The notes under the pieces are model-generated. The model was not told where the DNA came from. It ran no database searches and worked only from the letters and a program-made list of their open reading frames with translations. Shown one piece after another: positions 17,717 to 26,066 of a stretch of 64,000 bases of DNA (position 1 is its first letter; the number at the start of each line of letters is the position of its first letter). Source of the DNA: a bacterium (lineage in GTDB: Bacteria > Bdellovibrionota > Bacteriovoracia > Bacteriovoracales > Bacteriovoracaceae); NCBI GenBank assembly GCA_030425045.1, contig JAUHVL010000006.1, positions 1-64,000 of the forward strand, given 5' to 3'. Made by a program: the position numbers and the translations under genes.

Positions 17717-18415
17717 ATGAATAAACCCATAGCAATTATAACGGCCAGAGGTGGAAGCAAAAGAATTCCTAAAAAAAATATTAAAGATTTTATGGGGAAA
17801 CCACTTATTAGTTATTCAATAACAGCAGCGATTGACTCTGGGGTATTCGAAAAAGTCATTGTCTCAACAGATAGCCAAGAAATAAAAGATATAGCCCTCA
17901 AATATGGAGCAGAAGTTCCATTCATGAGATCAGAAAAAAATTCTGATGACTTCGCAACTACAGCAGACGTTATCCTAGAGGTTCTCGATAAATTAAAAGA
18001 AAATGGAGATGAATATCATAAAGCTTGCTGTATCTATCCGACGGCACCATTTTTAACAGGAAAAAAGTTAATAGAGAGCTGGGAGTTATTTAATAACTCA
18101 AGCGCCTACTCACTTATCTCTGTCTGCCCGTTTTCTTATCCTATTCAAAGAGCATTAAAAATTGAAAACGATAAATTAGAAATGATTCATCCTGAGAATC
18201 GTACAAAAAGATCTCAGGACCTAATGCCCACTTATCATGACAGTGGACAATTTTATTGGTTTCAAACTGAACATTTTTATCGTGAAAAGAAAATGCTTAT
18301 GAGTAACACTGTTGCTTATCCACTACCAGAACTTGAAGTTCAAGATATTGATACACCAGAGGATTGGGAAATAGCAGAAGCAAAGTATAGAATTCTCCAC
18401 AACCTAGTTAACTAA
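17717..18415 (+). CDS. pseF: Pseudaminic acid cytidylyltransferase-like (PseF)
   Basis: The 232-residue protein has the nucleotide-binding signature ITARGGSKRIPKKNIK (residues 8-23), VIVSTDSQEI, the PseF-type block CCIYPTAPF, the GQFYWF segment and the C-terminal EVQDIDTPEDWEIAEAKY. This combination fits PseF better than NeuA. It would convert a nonulosonic acid plus CTP to the CMP-activated donor. The next gene starts 2 bp after its stop codon and is a transferase-like protein, a plausible user of this donor. PseG-, NeuB/PseI- and PseC-like genes occur within 13 kb. Confidence 0.85.
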   Translation: MNKPIAIITARGGSKRIPKKNIKDFMGKPLISYSITAAIDSGVFEKVIVSTDSQEIKDIALKYGAEVPFMRSEKNSDDFATTADVILEVLDKLKENGDEYHKACCIYPTAPFLTGKKLIESWELFNNSSAYSLISVCPFSYPIQRALKIENDKLEMIHPENRTKRSQDLMPTYHDSGQFYWFQTEHFYREKKMLMSNTVAYPLPELEVQDIDTPEDWEIAEAKYRILHNLVN

Positions 18416-18417
18416 AT

Positions 18418-19383
18418 ATGTTAGATTACAAAACTAAAAATCTTATTATCGTATCTCATGATGCTGGAGGAGCTAATATTCTCGCAGCTTGGGTAAAAGA
18501 ACAAAACTTATATAATCAAAGCAAATTTTGCTTAGCAGGTCCTGCTATAAAAATTTTTGAAGAAAAGTTTGATACACTAGAAAACAATCATCTCGAAATA
18601 ATCAACAACGAACAAAAAAATACGATCGTCGTCACAGCAACATCAGGAAAAGCTGAACAAGAAAGAGAAGCTATTCTTCTTTCAAAAAAGAATAATATTC
18701 CTGTCGTCAGTATTCTAGATCATTGGGTAAACTATAAAAAGCGCTTCACTCCTTTTCACAAATGGAGCCAACTAGAAGATGGCAGCCTAGACTTCTTAAA
18801 CATGCTTCCCGATGAAATCTGGACTGTTGATAAACATGCTTATGATTTGGCAAAAGAAGAAGGCTTTCCAAAAGAGAAACTTGTTCTCATTGAAAACTCT
18901 TACTTTAAAGAATTAGAAAAGCAATTACAAAATACGCCAAAAAGCGGAGACTTCCCCAACTATAGGATATTGTTTATCGGTCAGCATATGAAGCTCGATA
19001 AACCAAACCTAGCAGATGATAAAGATGAAATTACAGAATACACTGTTATAAGACGGTTTCTAAAAGATATAGAAAAGTATCATCAAAAGCTTTCAGCGGT
19101 TATCAGACCACACCCTAATGAAGATATCGAAAAGTACAGATCTCTTATAGAAGGCTTAGACTATGTCTCAATATCTAACTCTTCAAAAGTTGATCTCCAC
19201 CAAGAAATAGTTGATTCTGATATGGTGGTTGGTATAAGCAGTATGGCGCTCGTAGTAGGACTACTCGCGAAAAAGAAAGTTTTTAGCTATTACAAAGTTT
19301 TTCCTGATAAAAAGCTTGTAATTCCTTATAAAGAAATCTTAGGTGTGTCTTCAATAGAGGACTATCTATCAACTTATCTATAA
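18418..19383 (+). CDS. GT-B-like transferase, candidate nonulosonate transferase
   Basis: This 321-residue protein follows the PseF-like gene with a 2-bp gap. It begins NLIIVSHDAGGANILAAWV and has SILDHWVNYKKRF, AVIRPHPNEDIEKY and VDSDMVVGISSMALVVGLLAKKKVFSYY. The RPHP and SMA-type loop are typical of GT-B proteins of capsule and polysialic-acid type. Tight coupling to a CMP-sugar synthetase suggests it transfers that sugar. This is inference; the fold call is moderate. Confidence 0.6.
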   Translation: MLDYKTKNLIIVSHDAGGANILAAWVKEQNLYNQSKFCLAGPAIKIFEEKFDTLENNHLEIINNEQKNTIVVTATSGKAEQEREAILLSKKNNIPVVSILDHWVNYKKRFTPFHKWSQLEDGSLDFLNMLPDEIWTVDKHAYDLAKEEGFPKEKLVLIENSYFKELEKQLQNTPKSGDFPNYRILFIGQHMKLDKPNLADDKDEITEYTVIRRFLKDIEKYHQKLSAVIRPHPNEDIEKYRSLIEGLDYVSISNSSKVDLHQEIVDSDMVVGISSMALVVGLLAKKKVFSYYKVFPDKKLVIPYKEILGVSSIEDYLSTYL

Positions 19384-19449
19384 ATAGCTGCATCCCATCA
19401 TAAAATTGAGATGCTTTATCTACTATTGTTGTTATGCTAGATTTTATCA

Positions 19450-20214
19450 ATGAAAGATCAACAATCACGAGCAAATGACACCTACGGTAAGCTTGCTTTA
19501 CAACAAGCTGATTCAACTGTGATATCAGGAAGGCCTCTTTCCACAAAAGGTTGTGAGCCACTAATTCTAAAAGATATTTTTTCTAAGCTCGAAATAAAAA
19601 AAGAATCTAAAATACTAGATATTGGATGTGGTTGTGGAGAATTAACTCACTTACTTATTAATCAATCTCATGAACTCGACCACAACCTTACTCTGATTGA
19701 TATCCCTCAAGTAATTGAAAAACTTAAAAAAGAAATAAATCAAGATCTTTTAGTGAATCTCAACTTTATTGAAGGCAACTTTCCTGATGATTTAAAGCAA
19801 AGTGTGGATAAAGACTATGACAAAATTCTAATTTACTCAGTTCTTCACTATGTAAATAATCCTGAAGACTTCATATATAAAGCCACTTCTTGTTTAAAGC
19901 CAGGTGGGTCTTTATTGGTTGCAGATATTCCAAATATAAACAGGAAAGGGCGTTTTTTAAGCTCTCATCACGGAAGAAGCTTTGAAGCTAATTATAGAGG
20001 AACCTCTATAAATGAAATTCCAAGCTTCAAAAATCAATTTGACTATATTTCTAAAGTAGAAAATACCAATAAAATGCTTACTGATGATTTAATCATTAAT
20101 ATTTTCAAAAAACTAAGATCTAAAAACTTTGAGGTCTATATATTACCCCAGCAAGAAGATCTTCCCTTTTCGCAGACAAGAGAAGACCTTCTTATAAAAA
20201 AGAATTTTGAATAG
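19450..20214 (+). CDS. Class I SAM-dependent methyltransferase
   Basis: The 254-residue protein has motif I ILDIGCGCGELTHLL (near residue 49), the acidic residue LTLIDIP, motif IV KILIYSVLHYVNNPED and LKPGGSLLVADIPN. These are standard for methyltransferases of the UbiE/type 11 kind. It lies 66 bp after the candidate nonulosonate transferase and 4 bp before a DegT-like gene. It probably modifies a sugar or a precursor. No strong ribosome site is visible at the ATG. Confidence 0.8.
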   Translation: MKDQQSRANDTYGKLALQQADSTVISGRPLSTKGCEPLILKDIFSKLEIKKESKILDIGCGCGELTHLLINQSHELDHNLTLIDIPQVIEKLKKEINQDLLVNLNFIEGNFPDDLKQSVDKDYDKILIYSVLHYVNNPEDFIYKATSCLKPGGSLLVADIPNINRKGRFLSSHHGRSFEANYRGTSINEIPSFKNQFDYISKVENTNKMLTDDLIINIFKKLRSKNFEVYILPQQEDLPFSQTREDLLIKKNFE

Positions 20215-20218
20215 TAAA

Positions 20219-21196
20219 ATGACTACAAACTTAGAAATCTGGCCATATCCAAGAATAACCTCCCCAACTCTCGCCAATGAACGAAATAAATCTCTCGAAA
20301 AAAAATTATATAAAGAGATTGAAGTATTTTTTAGTAATAAGTTTAAAGCTAATGTTGTTCTCTTTCCTTCAGGAAGATCTTGTTTAAGTGCAATTTTCAG
20401 AGTTGAAAACGCATCAAGAGGCGATTCTATCTTTGCACCTCCGTGGTCATCTCATTGTGTTTGGGATGTTATTTCTCGTTACAGTACACCTACTTCAACT
20501 CATCAAGATGAAAAAGTTAAAATTGCCTTAAACGTTCATCGATACGGATATGAGCACAAACTTCCCTCATCAATAGATACTGAAATCGTTATTGAAGACT
20601 CCGTTGACACTCTTTTTACTAAAGAAAAAAAGCATAGCTCTAAATATGAAATAATATCTTTACCTAAAGTTTACTCTTCACTCGTAGGTGGATTAATTAT
20701 ATGTAATGACACTGGTGTAATAAATAAACTTAAAGAATTACAAAATGAAAATATCGAACTTTCTACTCATCAGTTTAAACTTAGAATAAGAGAATTAATC
20801 AAAACATTTACTGACTCAAGTCTTAACTCTTTTGAAAAATGGTATACTAACGAATGGAATAACTTCAATCTCGACATCAATGCTCTTACAAACATAAAAA
20901 ACTGTATCGATAACGAAAGCAATATTTTAAACAACCGTAGAGAAAAAATTATTTACTTAAAAGAACATTTAAAATATCCACTACTTTTTGATATTGATGA
21001 AAATTCATCAAGACTTCCTCTTCATGCTATTTTAAAAGATTCCTTAAGCGATCAATCTTCTCTTTTAGTTAGGAATATCAGTACAGATCTAACAAACTCA
21101 TATGATAGTTTTGCCCCAAAAGTCCTTGTTCCACTACACCAGGGATTAGCAATGGATAAATTCAAAGAGCTTATTGCTAGAATTAACTCTCTTTAG
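20219..21196 (+). CDS. Divergent PLP-dependent aminotransferase-like protein (DegT fold)
   Basis: Counting from ATG 20219 there are 325 residues; a TTG 12 bases upstream is less likely. The opening EIWPYPRITSPTLANER and NVVLFPSGRSCLSAIF resemble the N-terminal large domain of DegT/DnrJ/EryC1 aminotransferases. EIVIEDSVDTLF and the lysine in ISLPKVYSSLVGG occupy the places of the PLP Asp and Schiff-base Lys. The protein is shorter than normal DegT enzymes and its Gly-rich segments are weak, so it may be a specialised or non-catalytic relative. I recall similar proteins in Leptospira O-antigen/nonulosonate loci. Confidence is moderate. Confidence 0.6.
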   Translation: MTTNLEIWPYPRITSPTLANERNKSLEKKLYKEIEVFFSNKFKANVVLFPSGRSCLSAIFRVENASRGDSIFAPPWSSHCVWDVISRYSTPTSTHQDEKVKIALNVHRYGYEHKLPSSIDTEIVIEDSVDTLFTKEKKHSSKYEIISLPKVYSSLVGGLIICNDTGVINKLKELQNENIELSTHQFKLRIRELIKTFTDSSLNSFEKWYTNEWNNFNLDINALTNIKNCIDNESNILNNRREKIIYLKEHLKYPLLFDIDENSSRLPLHAILKDSLSDQSSLLVRNISTDLTNSYDSFAPKVLVPLHQGLAMDKFKELIARINSL

Positions 21197-21202
21197 TTAC
21201 TT

Positions 21203-22147
21203 TTAATTTCTGATAAAATCAAGCAACGTTGAAATATCATGAGACCAATTAACCTCAAGTCTTTGTACTTCAGCTATAACCTCAGTTATATCATTAATAT
21301 GGTCTAAACTATTACAGGAAAGGACTTTTATTTTTTTTGAATTCAGGTATTTCACAATTTCATTTTGATTTATAGCAGTTTCAATTGCCACAAAGGGAAC
21401 ATCCAAGAAACTTGCCTCATAACAAATTGTACTTGAAGTTATAATAGCCGCGCTAGAACTTGAAAATAATTTAAAAAAGTTTTTCGGATGCCTTAGGACC
21501 TCTCCTTCAAGAGAAACGTTATTAAACTTTTCTTTAACGAGCTGATAATATTTTAAATCAGTCCCTTGACCTAGAACAATGACGTATTCATAGAGAGAGG
21601 GCAATTTATCTATAATTTTTAGACTTAGCTTCAGGTGATCACTACCTCCAAAACATATGAATATTTGATTTTCGTTTTTTTCACTATTCTTATATTCGTC
21701 AATCTCCTGACGAAAACCATAAAACTTCTCACCTAAAAAACTATGTTTTACTCCTTCTAGAGATAACTCTTTCTCATTAATAAATGGGTTATTATTTATT
21801 ATGTTTTTAGACAAAGGTGTTTGATTTTTTTTATAAAAAGTTAATACTTTAAATTCAGTACAGTTTGTCACTTTCTCAAACAGAGAATTAGATAAAAAGT
21901 AATGATCAATAATAAGTGTCCCCACATTCTCTTCAATTAAAAAACTTATTAACTCGTCAGCATTTTGAGATTCGAAAGCTTTGTGTCTTTCTTTAATATC
22001 TAACTCTAAAGGCTCATTGAAGAAAAAATATGAACTCTCAATTTTTTCATAGATAAAGTAATTACGATAAAAGTGACCTAATCCTTGTGACTTTTTAGAT
22101 GGAACCCAAATGAACGTTTTTTTTGAAGATGACAACCGTTGACCCAA
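21203..22147 (-). CDS. pseG: PseG-like UDP-sugar hydrolase
   Basis: The 314-residue GT-B fold protein has the PseG-type N-terminal motif GLGHFYR (near residue 22; compare GxGHxxR), TLIIDHYFL, IFICFGGSDHLKLSLKII and a C-terminal SSSSAAIITSSTICYEASFLDVPFVAIE. PseG/LegG enzymes remove UDP from the diacetamido-trideoxyhexose before condensation with PEP. The start is a TTG two bases after the stop of the LpxD-like gene, and no other good start is visible. It is the last gene of a leftward four-gene unit. Identity is likely but sequence divergence is clear. Confidence 0.68.
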   Translation of the reverse strand: MGQRLSSSKKTFIWVPSKKSQGLGHFYRNYFIYEKIESSYFFFNEPLELDIKERHKAFESQNADELISFLIEENVGTLIIDHYFLSNSLFEKVTNCTEFKVLTFYKKNQTPLSKNIINNNPFINEKELSLEGVKHSFLGEKFYGFRQEIDEYKNSEKNENQIFICFGGSDHLKLSLKIIDKLPSLYEYVIVLGQGTDLKYYQLVKEKFNNVSLEGEVLRHPKNFFKLFSSSSAAIITSSTICYEASFLDVPFVAIETAINQNEIVKYLNSKKIKVLSCNSLDHINDITEVIAEVQRLEVNWSHDISTLLDFIRN

Positions 22148-22149
22148 TT

Positions 22150-23040
22150 TTATTTATTTCTTTGATATTCTCTAAGCCTTTTCAGATGAGGCATAGCGAA
22201 GTTACCTGATACATCCATTTGAGGTGGAACATTTTCAATAACCGTACTTCCGGCCATTACCTTAGCACCCTTTCCAACTTCAATGTACTCACGAATCATA
22301 CAATTTGTTCCAACAAAAGAGCCTTCTCTAACCGTGGCCCTTCTCGCGATGACACAATTTCCTGAAATAATTGCATTTGATTCTATATGAGCCTCATGTC
22401 CAATAATTGACCCAATACCTATATAAGTATTTCTTCCCACAAAAGTGGGGTTATTTGGAGTTATTCCGTAAACAACAGTGGCATTGGCCAGAATTGTTAC
22501 ATTTTCCTCAATGATTACATTTCCAAGATGTTTTACATGGTATCGTTCATCGTTCTCATTAAAGAATAAAATCCCATCAGTTCCTATTACTGCCCCAGCT
22601 CCAATAGTCACATTATTTTTAATCTCAACCCTACTTCCAATAATTGCACCTGCAGAAATTACACAATTATCTCCAATGATTGCACTATTTGAAACAATCG
22701 CTTTTGGATCAATAGAACTTCCTTTTCCAATCTTACCTACAAAGGATTTTTTATGAAGAACATCAACAGCAATTTTATTAAAAATTGAATAAAAAGAGTT
22801 TCTAGGTGATTTAACAAGAGCATGAGGTTTCTCTACCAAGTGTTTTTTTGCTAGTTCCTCTGTTAACAATATTGCTGACACATTTTTATTTTCTATCGAT
22901 TTTTTTAAATGAAGAATATTATCACAATAAACAAGTGAGTCTTTATATTCTGAATTTGAGTTTTCAAGATTTATAAATTTACCATCAATTTTCGTTTCTG
23001 CTGGTAAAAAGCTTGATAATAAGTATTTTTCTTTCAACAT
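22150..23040 (-). CDS. LpxD-like left-handed beta-helix acyltransferase
   Basis: From ATG 23040 the protein has 296 residues. A GTG at 23073, inside the preceding gene, is less likely because AGGT lies six bases before the ATG. About 100 N-terminal residues are followed by many hexapeptide repeats ([IV]Gxxxx), such as IGDNCVISAGAIIG and VTIGAGAVIG. The conserved HLGNVIIEENVTI and HEAHIE segments are typical of LpxD (UDP-3-O-acylglucosamine N-acyltransferase), which uses acyl-ACP. It lies between NeuB- and PseG-like genes, so it may N-acylate the amino-sugar precursor in place of PseH. It could also be a lipid A enzyme paralogue. Confidence 0.82.
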   Translation of the reverse strand: MLKEKYLLSSFLPAETKIDGKFINLENSNSEYKDSLVYCDNILHLKKSIENKNVSAILLTEELAKKHLVEKPHALVKSPRNSFYSIFNKIAVDVLHKKSFVGKIGKGSSIDPKAIVSNSAIIGDNCVISAGAIIGSRVEIKNNVTIGAGAVIGTDGILFFNENDERYHVKHLGNVIIEENVTILANATVVYGITPNNPTFVGRNTYIGIGSIIGHEAHIESNAIISGNCVIARRATVREGSFVGTNCMIREYIEVGKGAKVMAGSTVIENVPPQMDVSGNFAMPHLKRLREYQRNK

Positions 23041-23048
23041 AATCTTAC

Positions 23049-24083
23049 CTAAAGGTCTTCCCACGTTAGCCACATATCTTCTTTAACTTCTTTTGTAACT
23101 TTTTTACCTATGACTTGGTCAATTTCCCTTGGAGATATTCCAAAAGAAGGTCTTTTTATGATGAGATCATTTTCAGAAATAATATCGCCAATCTTCAAAT
23201 CCTTCTTGACATGAATTGAACGATTACCAATATTTCTTCCAAATTCTTCACTTTTGTCGACGCCAATAATATGAGTCCCCATAGATCGCTCCGTTTTCCG
23301 AACCCACTCAACCAGCTCCTGAAAGCCCTTTGGCTCTAGTGCAAAATGATGATCTGGGCCTTCCATTGTGCGATCTAACGTTACATGCTTTTCGATTAGC
23401 TTTACACCTTTTGCAATTGCAGCAACGGCAGTTAGATTCTCAGTATTATGATCTGATAATCCATATAAATAATTAAACCTCTTCTTAAAAGTATCTAAAC
23501 AATTTAAATTCATTGAATCATAATTGGCAGGATAACTAGCAGTACAATGTAAAAGGATAATCTGATTGTTCCCTTCTTTTTCTATCCAATCAACGGCTTC
23601 ACTGACTTCTTCTTCGGTATGTTTTCCAGTAGATAAAATAATTGGTTTTCCTGTCCTGGCAATCTTTTGAACTAGTCTAATATCACTAACTTCTGAGGAC
23701 GCAATCTTATAAGCTTCAACATTAACATCCTCTAAAGACTCTACAGCCTCAAAATCAAATGGAGAGGATAAAAAAATTATTTCTTTTTCATCACAATACT
23801 TTTTTAATTTTTCATGCCAGTCATAAGACATCTCACAAGATTTAATTAAGTCGAATATATTCGTCTTTTTACCTCTTATTTCTTTTACAGGTGTGTACTT
23901 CGAATATAATGTCTCTGCGCGATATGACTGAAATTTTACAGCGTCTGCTCCAGCCTCCTTCGACAAATCGATAAGCTTGATTGCTTTATCAAAATCATTA
24001 TTATGATTAGCACCGATTTCAGCTATGATAAAACAAGGAGAATTTTCAGAGATAAACTTGTTACCAATTTTAATTTCTTTCAA
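23049..24083 (-). CDS. Nonulosonic acid synthase (NeuB/PseI/LegI family)
   Basis: The 344-residue protein has the NeuB TIM barrel: FIIAEIGANHNNDFDKAI, GADAVKFQSY, YKIASSE, LSTGKH, LYGLSDHN and IEKHVTLDR with MEGPDHHFALEP. A C-terminal SAF (antifreeze-like) domain follows from about residue 285. It condenses PEP with a 6-carbon amino sugar to give a nine-carbon ulosonic acid. The N-terminal AEIGANHN is typical of NeuB/LegI/SpsE; PseI proteins more often have AEMSGNH. The exact product (legionaminic, pseudaminic or other) is therefore open. The start is TTG. The gene follows the 24103-24807 gene by 19 bp. Confidence 0.9.
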   Translation of the reverse strand: MKEIKIGNKFISENSPCFIIAEIGANHNNDFDKAIKLIDLSKEAGADAVKFQSYRAETLYSKYTPVKEIRGKKTNIFDLIKSCEMSYDWHEKLKKYCDEKEIIFLSSPFDFEAVESLEDVNVEAYKIASSEVSDIRLVQKIARTGKPIILSTGKHTEEEVSEAVDWIEKEGNNQIILLHCTASYPANYDSMNLNCLDTFKKRFNYLYGLSDHNTENLTAVAAIAKGVKLIEKHVTLDRTMEGPDHHFALEPKGFQELVEWVRKTERSMGTHIIGVDKSEEFGRNIGNRSIHVKKDLKIGDIISENDLIIKRPSFGISPREIDQVIGKKVTKEVKEDMWLTWEDL

Positions 24084-24102
24084 CTATCTCACCCTTAACC
24101 AG

Positions 24103-24807
24103 TTATGACGATGGAAGCTTATAAAAAAAACATATCTCACTATCAAAAATTTCTTTTGATCCTGAAAGATTAAACTTTCTCAACAAGAAAACAGTATCTC
24201 CTATTTGTCTTTTAGATATAAACTTATAATTTATTTGTTTAATATCTCTACACTCTAATAGTGATGGATATTTAAAGTTTCTCAAATGTGCCCAAGCTGT
24301 GCCGGACTCAACACCATCATTTTTTGCAATTCTTTTAGAAAAGCGATTATTTGACTCTATTAAAGCTCTAAAAAAGTCGTTTGGATCATAAATGTTTTTT
24401 AATTCGATCGAGTCATTATGATCATCTGTTAAGCTTTCATTTTCAATGTATTTTGACCTATCCATATCTGGTACTTGAATCGCATCAGGCTCATTAACAT
24501 TTTGATAGATTAAAAATTTATGATTACTACCCAATTCTGTATCGAAGGACATCATGGCATCAGGAGTTTTCTTTGGGTTAAACTTATCTCCTGAAGGAAT
24601 ATAATAAACAGTAGAGTTTTTGGTAACAAAGCCATTAAATTTAAACAGTTTTATATTCGTAATAATATCAGTTCGACTTATTTCTTTATCGTAACTACGA
24701 ACAAGCTCTTCGATTATACTTAAACCGTTGACATAAAACCTCTCTCCTAAGCGATATAGAGGAGGAAAAGTTTTCAGCAAATAGTTTTCAGGAATGCTAC
24801 TAGTCAT
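24103..24807 (-). CDS. Uncharacterised protein, possible hotdog-fold acyl enzyme
   Basis: I cannot assign this 234-residue protein firmly. The C-terminal half (FRALIESNNRFSKRIA, GVESGTAWAHLRNFKY, then alternating beta strands with the motif KRQIGDTVFLLRK) looks like a hotdog-fold thioesterase or acyl-transfer domain. Such domains occur in LnmK-type acyltransferase/decarboxylases. It heads the leftward nonulosonate unit and is divergent from the KAS III-ACP pair, which supports a role in acyl-ACP chemistry. The fold call is by pattern only. Confidence 0.5.
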   Translation of the reverse strand: MTSSIPENYLLKTFPPLYRLGERFYVNGLSIIEELVRSYDKEISRTDIITNIKLFKFNGFVTKNSTVYYIPSGDKFNPKKTPDAMMSFDTELGSNHKFLIYQNVNEPDAIQVPDMDRSKYIENESLTDDHNDSIELKNIYDPNDFFRALIESNNRFSKRIAKNDGVESGTAWAHLRNFKYPSLLECRDIKQINYKFISKRQIGDTVFLLRKFNLSGSKEIFDSEICFFYKLPSS

Positions 24808-24831
24808 CTGCCATAAATCTTAACAAAAGAT

Positions 24832-24861
24832 TCTATAAATGGCCTTAAAATCTATTAACAA
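24832..24861 (-). promoter_or_regulatory. Predicted leftward promoter of the nonulosonate unit
   Basis: On the minus strand TTGTTA (24861-24856) and TATAGA (24837-24832) are 18 bp apart, about 25 bp before the ATG at 24807. It stands back to back with the rightward promoter at 24882-24910. Confidence 0.45.
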
Positions 24862-24881
24862 TGCGTCAACACCTCTTAAAA

Positions 24882-24910
24882 TTGGCAAAAGGCTCGTTAA
24901 ATTTTATAAC
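24882..24910 (+). promoter_or_regulatory. Predicted promoter giving a leaderless KAS III mRNA
   Basis: TTGGCA (24882-24887) and TATAAC (24905-24910) are 17 bp apart, both close to consensus. The ATG of the KAS III gene is only 7 bases after the -10. Transcription would then start at or next to the start codon. No Shine-Dalgarno sequence is present. Confidence 0.5.
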
Positions 24911-24916
24911 TAAGTC

Positions 24917-25837
24917 ATGATTGGAATTAGTAAAATAACAACTTATTTACCTGAAAACAGAAGATCTAATTATGACCTCTTAGAGAAGTTTGAAGTCGAT
25001 AAGAATTTTATCGATCAGAAAATTGGGTTTATCAAAACAGCTAAAAAAGCAGACAATGAGAGTGTTGTTGATATGTGCCTTAAGGCCATTGATAAACTCG
25101 AAAAAGATTGTGATTTATCAGAAATTGAATTTCTCATCCTCGTAACTCAAAATCCAGACTTTCTCATACCACATAATTCTGCTGTCATTCATGAAAAACT
25201 TGAACTTCCTGAGACTTGTATGTGCTTTGACATCTCTCAAGGCTGTGCAGGTTATCTTCACGGTCTTTCAATTGCCAAAGGTGTGGCCAGTGTAAATAAG
25301 TTTAAAAAAGGTCTACTTTTAACCTGTGACCCTTATTCTAAAGTTGTTAATGATAATGATAAAAATACACGTATGATTTTTGGAGATGCCGCCACGGCAA
25401 CACTTTTAGAGGAAGAGTCGAATTGGGAAATTGGAGCATTTGATTTTGGCACGGCGCCACAAACCTCAAAATCTCTTAATACCTACCAAGAAGACCTTTT
25501 TATGGATGGTAGAGGTATTTTTAACTTTGTGCTCAAGTATTTGCCCCCTTCTGTATCCAAAACTCTAGAGAAAAATGAGCTTTCACTAGAAAATATTGAT
25601 GAATTTGTACTGCACCCTGGATCAAAATACGTTATCGACTTTCTAGCTAAACGATTAAAGGTAGACTCGAAAAAAGTCCCCTTTGAAGCTGGTGAATATG
25701 GCAATACTGTTTCTTCATCCATTCCGCTTTTGCTCGAAAAAAGAATTCAAGATAAAATCGAGAGGACATATTTTATTTCAGGGTTTGGAGTTGGTCTTTC
25801 ATGGGGCTCAACAATTATTAGGAGAAGAAATGATTAA
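24917..25837 (+). CDS. 3-oxoacyl-ACP synthase III-like (KAS III) enzyme
   Basis: This 306-residue thiolase-fold protein keeps the Cys-His-Asn triad: Cys in SQGCAGYLHG (near 109), His in VLHPGSKYV (near 232) and Asn in EYGNTVSSSIP (near 262). GDAATATLLEEE and the C-terminal GFGVGLSWG are also typical of FabH. FabH-type enzymes condense acyl-CoA with malonyl-ACP. The stop overlaps the start of a discrete acyl carrier protein by 8 bp. With nonulosonate genes on both sides, it probably makes a short dedicated acyl chain for sugar N-acylation, not bulk fatty acid. Confidence 0.9.
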   Translation: MIGISKITTYLPENRRSNYDLLEKFEVDKNFIDQKIGFIKTAKKADNESVVDMCLKAIDKLEKDCDLSEIEFLILVTQNPDFLIPHNSAVIHEKLELPETCMCFDISQGCAGYLHGLSIAKGVASVNKFKKGLLLTCDPYSKVVNDNDKNTRMIFGDAATATLLEEESNWEIGAFDFGTAPQTSKSLNTYQEDLFMDGRGIFNFVLKYLPPSVSKTLEKNELSLENIDEFVLHPGSKYVIDFLAKRLKVDSKKVPFEAGEYGNTVSSSIPLLLEKRIQDKIERTYFISGFGVGLSWGSTIIRRRND

Positions 25838-26063
25838 GCATGAAGATATTCTAGCAGTTATTGAAGACATTGGACTAATGGTTGAAGTCAGCTCACTTGA
25901 TCCAAGCCTAGAGCTTCGAGAACAAGGTTTAGACTCTCTTGATGTTGTAAATATCTATTTTAATATTGAAGAAAAATATGATGTTAAACTGCCCGAAGGC
26001 CCAGAAGACCAGTTAAAAACAATTAACTCTATAATAGAGTTTATTAACAATAAAAAAGCTTAA
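25830..26063 (+). CDS. Discrete acyl carrier protein
   Basis: The 77-residue protein starts at ATG 25830, five bases after AGGAG; the frame is open further upstream but there it lies inside the KAS III gene. LREQGLDSLDVVNIYFNIEEKYDVKLPE contains the phosphopantetheine Ser in the motif GLDSLD, followed by the usual helix II. It is acidic, as ACPs are. Overlap with the KAS III gene implies translational coupling and a dedicated pairing. It probably carries an acyl group for the nearby LpxD-like, hotdog-like or GNAT-like proteins. Confidence 0.92.
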   Translation: MIKHEDILAVIEDIGLMVEVSSLDPSLELREQGLDSLDVVNIYFNIEEKYDVKLPEGPEDQLKTINSIIEFINNKKA

Positions 26064-26066
26064 TAT

